The notes beneath the pieces were generated by a model that searched no databases, was not told the origin of the DNA, and was given only the letters and a program-made list of their open reading frames with translations. The position numbers and the translations under genes are program-made. Source: Streptomyces sp. NP160 (GTDB lineage Bacteria; Actinomycetota; Actinomycetes; Actinomycetales; Quadrisphaeraceae). From it: a stretch of DNA of 64,000 bases. The stretch spans positions 28,892 to 92,891 of the forward strand of contig NZ_VDMJ01000050.1 of NCBI RefSeq assembly GCF_006335115.1. Reading direction: 5' to 3'. Shown piece after piece: positions 52,870 through 60,473 of the stretch (position 1 is its first letter; each line of letters opens with the position of its first letter).

Positions 52870-53637
52870 GTGCACGAGGACAGAGGCGGCCGGAGCACGG
52901 CCCAGGCGGAGCGGCGGCTGATGGTCCGCCTGGGTGGACAGGAGGCGCCGGCGGTGGTGGGCAGACCGCCCGTGACAGGAGCGGTGCAGCAGCTCTCCGT
53001 GGTCGGCGGGCACCCGCTCGGCCTCCTGGGTCTGTGCGGCGCGCTGGCCGGGAGCCACCAGGTCTCCCGCCTGACCGCGTCCACCCCGCGGGGGGCGGTC
53101 CTCGCCGACCTCAGCTGCGCCGGCTGCGCGCCCACGGCCGACGAGCTCGCGCGGCTGGCGCGGGACCACCACCTGGTGCTGCTGGTCGGCGCGGGGACCC
53201 TCGGCCTGGCCGAGGAGGCGCTGGCGAACGGCGCCACCGCAGCGGTCGGGGCGTGGGAGCCCGTCGCGGAGCTGCGGCGCGCCGTGCGCGCCGCCAGCGC
53301 CGGCGAGGCGTGCACGACGGCGTCCGTCAGGGCCGCCGGGTCGCGCGTGCGCGAGGTCCGCGGCCTGCTCTCGCGGCAGGAGCAGGAGGTGCTGCGCCTC
53401 TACGGGGCGGACCTGCCCGTGAAGACGGTCGCCCGGCGGATGGGCATCACGGTCGGCACCGCGAAGGAGTACCTCAAGCGGCTGCGGGCCAAGCTCGCCG
53501 CCCGCGGAATGGCGGTCAGCACCAAGGTAGACCTGCGCGTGCTGGCCGAGGAGCTCGGCCTGCTCAGACCCGCGCAGCGGTGCGGCTCCAGCGCTCCGGC
53601 GGTGGAGGTCCGCTCGCTGCGCGAGGTGGCGGGCTAG
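52870..53637 (+). CDS. LuxR-type regulator with degenerate receiver domain (C)
   Basis: 255 residues from GTG 52870, with AGGGGGAAG five bases upstream. The receiver-like part (about 40-160) is divergent: QLSVVGGHPLGLLGL replaces the acidic pair, and the Lys strand reads AAVGAWEP. The C-terminal HTH is well kept: LLSRQEQEVLRLYGADLPVKTVARRM then AKEYLKRLRAKLAARG, followed by the family-specific tail VDLRVLAEELGL that all these regulators share (LADLARRLDL, LRNVAETMGL). An 8-bp hairpin follows its stop. Placed between a tandem TetR-like gene and the FHA-ABC gene, it may control either. Confidence 0.75.
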   Translation: MHEDRGGRSTAQAERRLMVRLGGQEAPAVVGRPPVTGAVQQLSVVGGHPLGLLGLCGALAGSHQVSRLTASTPRGAVLADLSCAGCAPTADELARLARDHHLVLLVGAGTLGLAEEALANGATAAVGAWEPVAELRRAVRAASAGEACTTASVRAAGSRVREVRGLLSRQEQEVLRLYGADLPVKTVARRMGITVGTAKEYLKRLRAKLAARGMAVSTKVDLRVLAEELGLLRPAQRCGSSAPAVEVRSLREVAG

Positions 53638-53638
53638 A

Positions 53639-53667
53639 CCCGTCCGAGCCGGTCCCGCCCGGACGGG
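53639..53667 (+). terminator. Hairpin after LuxR-type regulator C
   Basis: CCCGTCCG (53639-53646) and CGGACGGG (53660-53667) pair over 8 bp with a 13-base loop immediately past the regulator's stop, separating it from the FHA-ABC gene. Confidence 0.55.
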
Positions 53668-53733
53668 GAGCAGCGGTAGCGTCGGCGGCGCCTGCAGCAG
53701 AGCGGGCGCCGCACCTCGGGAGGGGGCAGCACC

Positions 53734-56211
53734 GTGGACAGCACCCCGGTGGCGCGCGCCCTCCTGGTCCGCCAGGACGGCCGCACCTGGTCCGAGCCGG
53801 CCGACGCCGCTGTCGGCCGGCGCCTCACCGTGGGACGCACGGCCGCCAGCGACGTGCCCGTCGACCACCCCCTGGTCTCGCGCGACCACGCCCTGCTCGA
53901 GCTGACCGAGCAGGGCTGGTGCCTGTCCGACCTGGCCAGCCGCAACGGCACCTACCTGCGCGGCGAGCGGGTCAGCCGCGTGCTGGTCGAGGGCGACCTC
54001 GAGGTCCGCCTGGGAGACCCCGACAGCGGCCCGCCCCTGCAGCTGCTGGGGTCGCCGCGCCCGGCACCGGCCGCCCCGCCCGCCCCGCCGGCGCCCTCCG
54101 ACGGCGGGGACCGGTGGCGCTGGGGGGCCTCCGCGGTGTTCCGGCCGCCGACGGCCGTGCACTCCCCCAGCACGGTGGTGGTGACCATCGGGCGCGCGAC
54201 CGACAACACCATCGTCGTGCCCGACCTGCTGGTCAGCCGCCACCACGCCGAGCTGGTGCCCGACACCGCCCCCGGCGCCAGCGGGTACCTGGTCCGCGAC
54301 CTCGGCAGCGCCAACGGCACCTTCGTCGACGGGGCGCCCGTGCCGCGCGGTGCCAGCACCGTGCTGCCGGAGGGCGGTCTGCTGTCGCTGGGCCGCACGC
54401 GCTTCGTGCTGCGCGGTGGGGACCTCCACGAGCACGTCGACGACGGGCGGGTCTCCTTCGAGGCCAGGGGCCTGGAGGTCAGCGCGCCCGCGCCCGGGCG
54501 GGACGCGCCCAGGGGGGCCCGCAGGGTGCTGCTCGACGGCGTCTCGTTCTCGCTGGAGGAGAAGTCGCTGCTCGCCGTGGTCGGGCCCTCGGGCGCGGGC
54601 AAGTCGACGCTGCTGGGCGCCCTCACCGGCTTCCGCCCCGCCCAGCGCGGCGAGGTGCTGTACGACGGGCGCGACCTGTACCGCGACTACGCCGACCTGC
54701 GGCACCGCATCGGGCTGGTGCCCCAGGACGACGTGCTGCACACCCGGCTGACGGTGCGCACCGCGCTCACGTACGCCGCGCAGCTGCGCTTCCCCGCCGA
54801 CACCTCCGCGGACGAGCGCGCGCACCGCGTCGAGGAGGTCATCGCCGAGCTGGGGCTGGTGGCCCAGGCCGACCTGGCGGTGGAGAAGCTGTCCGGCGGG
54901 CAGCGCAAGCGCACCTCGGTGGCCCTGGAGCTGCTCACCAAGCCGTCGCTGCTGTTCCTCGACGAGCCGACCTCCGGGCTGGACCCCGGGCTGGACAAGT
55001 CGGTCATGCGGACGCTGCGCGGGCTGGCGGACGACGGCCGCACCGTCGTCGTCGTCACCCACTCCACCGCCAACCTGGAGGTCTGCGACCGGGTGCTCCT
55101 GCTCGCGCCCGGTGGGTCGGTGGCCTACTTCGGGCCGCCCGACGGGCTGCTGGCCCACTTCGGGCTGCCCGACCACTCCGACGTGTTCCTGGCGCTGTCC
55201 AGCTCGCCGCGGGACGACGAGGGGCGCACGTGGAAGGAGCGCTTCCGGCCGAACGCCGACGACGCGGCGGCGCCGTCGACGTCCGCCGTGCCGGCGGTGC
55301 GGGCCGACGGTGCCACCGGTGCCACCGGTGCCGCCGGGGGCGCGTGGGGTGCTCCGCCCAAGAGGCAGCCGGTGTGGAAGCAGACGGCGGTGCTCGTGCG
55401 GCGCTACCTCGCCGTCATCGCCGCCGACCGGCAGTACGTGGCGCTGCTGGTGGGTCTGCCGCTGGCGCTGGCCGTGCTGGCGCGGATCGCTCCGACGCCG
55501 CTGGGGCTGCTCCCGCCACCGGTGCCCGGGCCCGGCGAGGTGCCGCGGCTCAACACCGAGACCGTGACGCTGCTCATGATCCTCGTGCTGTCCGGTGCGC
55601 TCATCGGTGCGGCGGTGTCCGTGCGCGAGGTGGTGGAGGAGCGGCCGATCTACCGGCGCGAGCGCGCCATCGGCCTGTCACCGGTGGCGTACCTGGCGTC
55701 CAAGGCGCTGGTGCTGGGCACCGTGGTGGTGGTGCAGTCGGTGGCCCTGGTGGTGCTGGCGCTGGTGGGCCGCGACCTGCCCGCGTCCGGGGTGGTGCTG
55801 CCGTGGGCGTTCCCCGAGGTGGTGCTGGCCGTGGCCGTCGTGGCCGTCGCGTCAGCGTGCCTGGGGCTGGCCATCTCCGCGGCCGCCAGCACCGCGGACC
55901 AGGCGATGCCGCTCATGGTGCTGCTGGTGATGGCGCAGCTGGTGTTCACGGGCGCGCTGTTCCCCGTGGACGGGCGCTTCGCGCTGGAGCAGCTGGCGTG
56001 GCTGGTGCCCGCGCGGTGGGGCTTCAACATGGCCGCGGGGACGGTGGACCTGCCGGCGCTGGTGCCGGGCATGGACCTGGTGGACCCGCTGTGGGCCACC
56101 TCGCCGGGCGACTGGTGGCTGGCGCTCGGCGCGGCGGTGGTGATCGCCGCCGCGGCGCTGCTCGTGGCGCGGCTGCTGCTGCGCCGGGCGGAGCCCAGCC
56201 GCTCCCGCTGA
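53734..56211 (+). CDS. FHA-FHA-ABC exporter (Rv1747-like architecture)
   Basis: 825 residues from GTG 53734, with GGGAGGGGG upstream. Two forkhead-associated domains: VGRTAAS...LVSRDHALLEL...LASRNGTYL (about 28-85) and IGRATDN...LVSRHHAELV...DLGSANGTFV (about 147-225). The ABC ATPase follows: GPSGAGKSTLLGALTG (Walker A), LSGGQRKRTSVALELL (signature) and LLFLDEPTSGLD (Walker B), about 246-465. Six membrane helices of the ABC-2 type complete it, 555-816. Mycobacterial Rv1747 has the same order, exports cell-wall lipid or glycan material and is controlled by Ser/Thr kinases through its FHA domains. No kinase gene lies next to this copy. Confidence 0.9.
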   Translation: MDSTPVARALLVRQDGRTWSEPADAAVGRRLTVGRTAASDVPVDHPLVSRDHALLELTEQGWCLSDLASRNGTYLRGERVSRVLVEGDLEVRLGDPDSGPPLQLLGSPRPAPAAPPAPPAPSDGGDRWRWGASAVFRPPTAVHSPSTVVVTIGRATDNTIVVPDLLVSRHHAELVPDTAPGASGYLVRDLGSANGTFVDGAPVPRGASTVLPEGGLLSLGRTRFVLRGGDLHEHVDDGRVSFEARGLEVSAPAPGRDAPRGARRVLLDGVSFSLEEKSLLAVVGPSGAGKSTLLGALTGFRPAQRGEVLYDGRDLYRDYADLRHRIGLVPQDDVLHTRLTVRTALTYAAQLRFPADTSADERAHRVEEVIAELGLVAQADLAVEKLSGGQRKRTSVALELLTKPSLLFLDEPTSGLDPGLDKSVMRTLRGLADDGRTVVVVTHSTANLEVCDRVLLLAPGGSVAYFGPPDGLLAHFGLPDHSDVFLALSSSPRDDEGRTWKERFRPNADDAAAPSTSAVPAVRADGATGATGAAGGAWGAPPKRQPVWKQTAVLVRRYLAVIAADRQYVALLVGLPLALAVLARIAPTPLGLLPPPVPGPGEVPRLNTETVTLLMILVLSGALIGAAVSVREVVEERPIYRRERAIGLSPVAYLASKALVLGTVVVVQSVALVVLALVGRDLPASGVVLPWAFPEVVLAVAVVAVASACLGLAISAAASTADQAMPLMVLLVMAQLVFTGALFPVDGRFALEQLAWLVPARWGFNMAAGTVDLPALVPGMDLVDPLWATSPGDWWLALGAAVVIAAAALLVARLLLRRAEPSRSR

Positions 56212-56213
56212 GC

Positions 56214-56243
56214 CGCGGGGACGGCCGCCCCGCCGGACGGGGC
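56214..56243. terminator. Convergent terminator between FHA-ABC and GtrA genes
   Basis: GCCCCG (56227-56232) and CGGGGC (56238-56243) pair around CCGGA. An alternative pairing with upstream GCGGGG at 56214 is also possible. It fills the 32 bases between the two converging stops. Confidence 0.5.
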
Positions 56244-56912
56244 TCAGGAGGCGGTGACCACCGGGCGCGTCGCGAGCGCGGTCTGCACCGAGAAGACGGG
56301 TAGGGACGACGGCGCGGGGAGCAGCACCTCGGAGCGCTGGGCACCGCGTGGTGCGGGGACCAGCACGAACGCCGGCGCGGCCGGCGCGACGGCGGGGGCG
56401 GCGCTGCGCCGCACCGCGAGCGGCACGGCCCGCCGGGCACCCGCGGTCGCTCCCTGGGCGGCGCGCTGGGCGAAGACGAGGCGCGACGTCACGGCGAAGG
56501 ACACCACGGCGGACACGGCGGTGGCCATCAGCGCGCTGAGCACGGGCGGGGCCTCCAGCAGCCGGTGCGCCGAGGTGAAGCACACCGAGTTCACCCCGAA
56601 CCCCAGCACCGCCGCGGCGTTGAAGAGGACGAGGCGGCGCAGCAGGTCGGCGCGCCCCTCGGTGCCGCTGCGGCGCGAGGACCAGGTCCAGGAGTAGCTC
56701 GCCGCGAAGTTGGCCTGCGTGGCGACCACGAACGCCGTCGCGTTGGCGGCCTCGGCCACCACCAGGGGCAGCAGGGACGTCATGACGGCCAGGTGCACGA
56801 GCGTCGAGCCGGCCCCGACCACGAGGAAGCGCGCACGGGGGTCACGGCTGGCCACCACGAGCGCCCTGCGCGCCGCACGCGGTCCCAGCGCCTCGGCGCG
56901 CTGCACGTCCAT
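56244..56912 (-). CDS. GtrA-family membrane protein
   Basis: 222 residues from ATG 56912. Four hydrophobic helices with RFLVVGAGSTLVHLAVM in the first and ANFAASYSWTWSSRRSG after the second. The NFxxSYxWTF-type motif is the GtrA/DPMS-associated signature. GtrA-like proteins are thought to help move polyprenyl-linked sugars across the membrane or partner glycosyltransferases. The C-terminal 80 residues are an Ala/Pro-rich cytoplasmic tail not typical of the family. Convergent with the FHA-ABC gene. Confidence 0.8.
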   Translation of the reverse strand: MDVQRAEALGPRAARRALVVASRDPRARFLVVGAGSTLVHLAVMTSLLPLVVAEAANATAFVVATQANFAASYSWTWSSRRSGTEGRADLLRRLVLFNAAAVLGFGVNSVCFTSAHRLLEAPPVLSALMATAVSAVVSFAVTSRLVFAQRAAQGATAGARRAVPLAVRRSAAPAVAPAAPAFVLVPAPRGAQRSEVLLPAPSSLPVFSVQTALATRPVVTAS

Positions 56913-57133
56913 GGTCCTCCCGGAGCCGGATGCCAGGAGTATGGGACGGGCGGCGGGGGCGGCGAGGCGTTTCCGATCAGCTCGTGCGGTGCGGCGGCGC
57001 GGTTGGGCCGGCCGGGCAGCGCCGTGCGCCCGCCCGGGTGTCAGCCGGCGGCGCGGGCTACCGGGCCGGCTCGGCGCCGCCTACCGTCGCCGGGCTGGCC
57101 GCGCCGCTTCCCGCGCGCAGCGGGGAGGACGAC

Positions 57134-57904
57134 GTGGAGCACGCGAACGAGCCGGGCGCGCCCGAGGGCCAGGCGCACGCGGGTGCGTCACCGTGGCGCG
57201 CTCCGGAGCACGGCGCGCCGCAGCAGACGTGGGCGCCGCAGCAGACGTGGGCGCCGCAGCAGCCGTGGCCGCAGCACCACCAGCAGCAGCCGGCGGCCGT
57301 GGCGCCCTGGCTCCGGGAGCCGCAGGGCAACCCCGTGGCGGTGTGGTCCTGGGTGGCGGCCGTGCCGTGCGCGCCCCTCGGGCTGGCGCTCGGGGTCCTC
57401 GGCCTGGTGCGCTCCCGCCGCCGCGGCGGCGCGGGCCTCGCCCACGCCGTGGTGGGGACGGCGCTGTCCGGCGTCGTCCTGCTCGTGGTGTGCGCGGGGC
57501 TGGCGGTGGGAGCGGTGGCGGGCCTGGTCGCGCTCGGCGACGACGCCGGCGTCGGCAGCCGGGGCCAGGACGGGACGGTGGCGTCGCTCTCGCCCTCGGA
57601 GCAGGAGTTCATCGACGCGCTGTACGAGGAGACCTACCAGTCCTACGACGACGCGACCCTGCTCGACATGGCCTACGGCTTCTGCGCCGACATGGACGCC
57701 GGGCGGACGCCCGCCGAGGCCGACGCCGCGCTGGTGGAGCGCTGGTCGGGCGAGCAGCTGACCCTCGACGCCGCCTACGACGTGGAGTGGTCCGCCACGG
57801 ACTCGCTGTGCACCGAGCACGCGGAGGAGTTCCAGGCGTGGGACCCGTCGGCCACCGACGGCGACGGCACCACGACCACGACGACGACCACGACCACGGC
57901 CTGA
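57134..57904 (+). CDS. DUF4190-like membrane protein with DUF732-like domain
   Basis: 256 residues from GTG 57134, with GGGGAGGA four bases upstream. A Gln/Trp/Pro-rich head with an 18-bp repeat is followed by two helices around a basic turn (VRSRRRGGAGLAHAVVGTALSG), the DUF4190 module. An external helical domain follows: SPSEQEFIDALYEETYQSYDDATLLDMAYGFCADMDAGRTPAEADAALV. The FCxxMDAGxTPxxA pattern with a second Cys (LCTEH) resembles DUF732. It ends in ten threonines. Surface protein of unknown role. Confidence 0.65.
   Translation: MEHANEPGAPEGQAHAGASPWRAPEHGAPQQTWAPQQTWAPQQPWPQHHQQQPAAVAPWLREPQGNPVAVWSWVAAVPCAPLGLALGVLGLVRSRRRGGAGLAHAVVGTALSGVVLLVVCAGLAVGAVAGLVALGDDAGVGSRGQDGTVASLSPSEQEFIDALYEETYQSYDDATLLDMAYGFCADMDAGRTPAEADAALVERWSGEQLTLDAAYDVEWSATDSLCTEHAEEFQAWDPSATDGDGTTTTTTTTTTA
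57215..57268 (+). repeat. 18-bp tandem repeat (three units)
   Basis: GCGCCGCAGCAGACGTGG occurs twice exactly and a third time with one change, encoding APQQTW/APQQPW in the cytoplasmic head of the DUF4190-like protein. Confidence 0.85.
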
Positions 57905-57982
57905 CCCCGGCGGCGGCCGCCGCCCCGCGCCCTGGTGGCAGGATGGCGCGCCCGAGGTCAGGGCCCCGGTGAGGAGGCACCC

Positions 57983-58459
57983 GTGAGCACACCCGCACCG
58001 TCCGCACCGTCCGCTGGCGACGACGCCACCGCCACCCCGCCGACCGGCGTGCCCGCCAGCGGCCCGGTCGCGGGCCTCATGACCGTCGGGGAGATGGCCG
58101 AGCGGGTGGCGCTGTCCCACCGCACGGTGCGCTACTACGACGACGAGGGGCTCCTGCCGGCGCGCCGCTCCCCCGGCAACTACCGCCTGTACGGCGAGGA
58201 CGCGCTGGCCAAGATGCTCACCATCCGCCGGCTGAAGCCGCTGGGCTTCACGCTGGACGAGATGCGCGAGGTGCTGGCGCTGCTCGACGCGGTGTCCGCG
58301 CCGGCCGCCGCGGACGGCGCGGACGGCGAGGAGCGCGCTGAGCAGCTGGAGCGCCTGACGGCCCTGGAGGCCGACGTGCGCCGGCGCCGCGACAAGCTGG
58401 TCGAGCAGCTGGCCGGGGCTGACGACCTGCTGGCGTCGCTGCGGCCGCTGCTGCCCTGA
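57983..58459 (+). CDS. MerR-family transcriptional regulator
   Basis: 158 residues from GTG 57983, with GAGGAGG six bases upstream. A 30-residue Ala/Pro leader precedes the winged HTH (LMTVGEMAERVALSHRTVRYYDDEGLLPARRSPGNYRLYGEDAL), an unmistakable MerR N-terminus. The recognition and wing residues are followed by IRRLKPLGFTLDEMREVLAL and a C-terminal dimer coiled coil (58310-58440). There is no Cys cluster, so it is not a classic metal sensor. Two 21-bp operator-like sites lie 40 bases downstream, before the acyltransferase gene, which is probably its target. Confidence 0.9.
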   Translation: MSTPAPSAPSAGDDATATPPTGVPASGPVAGLMTVGEMAERVALSHRTVRYYDDEGLLPARRSPGNYRLYGEDALAKMLTIRRLKPLGFTLDEMREVLALLDAVSAPAAADGADGEERAEQLERLTALEADVRRRRDKLVEQLAGADDLLASLRPLLP

Positions 58460-58499
58460 CACAGGTCCCCCGGGAGGACGGGCGCCTCCCACGACCGAA

Positions 58500-58550
58500 A
58501 CCTTCCGTTCACGTGAAGGTCGCACCTTCACCTTGACGTTAGGGAAAGGT
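58500..58550 (+). promoter_or_regulatory. Two MerR-type operator candidates, 30 bp apart
   Basis: Site 1 (58500-58520) is ACCTTC-N9-GAAGGT and site 2 (58530-58550) is ACCTT-N11-AAGGT. Both are 21 bp long, the length and arm sequence of CueR/MerR-class operators. Their starts are exactly 30 bp apart, and a further ACCTTC half-site begins at 58524. They lie between the MerR gene and the acyltransferase start. Confidence 0.65.
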
Positions 58551-58567
58551 TGACGGACGGTGGTGGG

Positions 58568-59704
58568 GTGACCGCCACCGCACCCCCTCGCGCCCGGGCG
58601 GCCGGAGCTCCCCTGCGGCGCCCTCGCACGCTGGCGCAGGCCTACGACCCCCGCGGCAACGCCTTCGACGTGCTGCGCCTGGCGCTGGCGGGCACCGTCG
58701 CCGTCACCCACGCCATGCAGCTGGCGCTGGGGTGGCAGCCGACCGTCGGCGGCACCGAGGTGGGCGAGCTCGCCGTGGACGGGTTCTTCGTGCTGTCGGG
58801 CTTCCTCATCACGTCCAGCTGGCTGCGCCTGGACTCCCCCGGGCGCTTCGCCTGGCACCGCGCGCTGCGCATCCTGCCCGGCTTCTGGACGTGCCTGCTG
58901 GTCACCGCGGTGGTGGTCGCCCCCCTGCTGGCGGTGCTGGGCGGCGGCCGCGCGGGGGACGTGCTGACGGGCCCCGGCTCGGCCACGACCTACGTGCTGC
59001 ACAACGCGGGCCTGTTCATGGCGCAGTTCGGCATCGCCGGGCTGCCCGCCTCCACGCCCGACCCGGTGGTCAACGGCTCGCTGTGGACGCTCTTCTACGA
59101 GGCGCTCTGCTACGCCGCGGTCGCCGGCCTGGGCGTGCTCGGGCTGCTGCGCCGCCGCCCGCTGCTCGTGGTGGCCGGTGTCGGCGCGCTGCAGCTGGCC
59201 ACCACGGCCCAGGTGGTCACGGGCGTGCAGCTGCTCCCGGGCGAGAACCTGCCGCGCCTGCTGCTGCTCTTCGCCCTCGGCGCGGCCGCCCTCCTCGTGG
59301 CCGACCGGGTGCCGGTGACGCCGGTGGCCCTCCTGGTGGCGGGCGCCTCCCTGGTGGCGGGGCTGCTCCTCCTGGACGACTACCGCGCCCTGGGCGCACC
59401 GGGGTTCGCGCTGTTGCTGCTCGCCGTCGCGGCCCGGCTCCCGTGGCGTCCGCGCCTGCGGCGCGACCTCTCCTACGGCGCCTACGTCTGGCACTGGCCG
59501 GTGGCGCTGCTCGTGCTCAGCACCCCGCTGGCGGGTGCGCCGTTCGTCGTCGTCCTCGGGGTGGTGCTGGCGGCCACGGCCCTGGCGGCCCTGGCCTCCT
59601 GGCACCTCGTCGAGTCCCCCGCGCTGCGCCTGAAGGACGTGCGGTCCCCCCTGAGGAGGGACAGCAGCGGTCTCCACTCCGGCAGACGCTCCTTCCTGCG
59701 GTGA
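58568..59704 (+). CDS. Acyltransferase family 3 membrane protein (OafA-like)
   Basis: 378 residues from GTG 58568, with GGACGG upstream. An in-frame TTG at 58550 has AGGG before it but lies inside the second operator candidate. NAFDVLRLALAGTVAVTHAMQ is the R-x10-H motif, and VDGFFVLSGFLITSSW is the family's second helix. About ten transmembrane segments in total; the end YGAYVWHWPVALLVL is the conserved last-helix block (YxxYLxHxP). It likely acylates exported sugars. Probably controlled by the MerR regulator upstream. Confidence 0.85.
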   Translation: MTATAPPRARAAGAPLRRPRTLAQAYDPRGNAFDVLRLALAGTVAVTHAMQLALGWQPTVGGTEVGELAVDGFFVLSGFLITSSWLRLDSPGRFAWHRALRILPGFWTCLLVTAVVVAPLLAVLGGGRAGDVLTGPGSATTYVLHNAGLFMAQFGIAGLPASTPDPVVNGSLWTLFYEALCYAAVAGLGVLGLLRRRPLLVVAGVGALQLATTAQVVTGVQLLPGENLPRLLLLFALGAAALLVADRVPVTPVALLVAGASLVAGLLLLDDYRALGAPGFALLLLAVAARLPWRPRLRRDLSYGAYVWHWPVALLVLSTPLAGAPFVVVLGVVLAATALAALASWHLVESPALRLKDVRSPLRRDSSGLHSGRRSFLR

Positions 59705-59783
59705 GCGGCCTGTCAGGATCAGGGGCGATAGTCCTCACGTCGCCGCGCCCAGCGGCGGTCCGAGACCCCCGGGGAGGACGGCT

Positions 59784-60458
59784 GTGGAGGAGAACGCAGT
59801 GGTGCTGGTGGGAGCCGTCGACGACCACCCCGTGGTCCTCGCGGGGCTGAAGACGGTCATCGAGGAGGCGGCACCGGAGGTGCGCCTGGTGGCCTTCGCA
59901 CCCACCGTGGAGGAGCTGCTCGCCGAGCGGGACGACCTCGACGTGGTGCTGCTGGACCTCCGCCTGGGCGACGCCTCGACGCCCGGCACCAACACGGGGC
60001 GCCTGCTGGCCGCCGGATCGCAGGTGGTGGTCTACACCGACGGCGCCAAGCCCGCCCAGGTCTACTCGGCCGTGGCCCGCGGGGCGCTGGGCGTGGTCCT
60101 CAAGGACGAGCCGCTCGCGGTGCTCGTGGAGGCCGTGCGCGCAGCCCACCGCGGTGAGGCCGTGGTCTCGGTGCGCATGGCCCGCGCCCTGGAGACCGCC
60201 CCCCACCTCGACGACCTGCTCTCCCCCCAGGAGCGCCAGGTGCTGCGGCTGTACGCCGCGGACCTGCCCGCCAAGTCCGTGGCGCGCCGCCTCGGCATCG
60301 GCGAGGGCACCGTCAAGGAGTACCTGAAGCGCATCCGCAGCAAGCTCGCCGCCGTGGACGTGCGGGCCTCGAGCAAGCTCGAGCTGCGCAACGTGGCGGA
60401 GACCATGGGCCTCCTGGACGACGACGACGCGTCGAGCGGTGCCGCGCAGTCCCGCTGA
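59784..60458 (+). CDS. NarL/FixJ-type response regulator (intact receiver)
   Basis: 224 residues from GTG 59784, with GGGGAGGA upstream. The receiver is complete: VDDHP acidic pair, VVLLDLRLGD with the phosphoacceptor Asp, the Thr of YTDGAK, and VVLKDEP with the conserved Lys. The HTH LLSPQERQVLRLYAADLPAKSVARRL then VKEYLKRIRSKLA matches regulators A-C almost residue for residue, so this is probably the ancestral, phosphorylation-dependent form of that family. It heads an operon with a histidine kinase and a degenerate kinase. Its cognate kinase is almost certainly the next gene. Confidence 0.88.
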   Translation: MEENAVVLVGAVDDHPVVLAGLKTVIEEAAPEVRLVAFAPTVEELLAERDDLDVVLLDLRLGDASTPGTNTGRLLAAGSQVVVYTDGAKPAQVYSAVARGALGVVLKDEPLAVLVEAVRAAHRGEAVVSVRMARALETAPHLDDLLSPQERQVLRLYAADLPAKSVARRLGIGEGTVKEYLKRIRSKLAAVDVRASSKLELRNVAETMGLLDDDDASSGAAQSR

Positions 60459-60473
60459 CGCCGAGGAGCTCGG

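Noticed and set aside
52365..56303. 1312-residue plus-strand open frame
   Set aside because: Very long but only an off-frame shadow of the regulator and FHA-ABC genes, with extreme Ala/Arg/Gly content and no domain.
58550..58567. TTG 58550 as start of the acyltransferase
   Set aside because: It lies inside the second MerR operator candidate; GTG 58568 has GGACGG at good spacing and starts a normal N-terminus. Not fully excluded.
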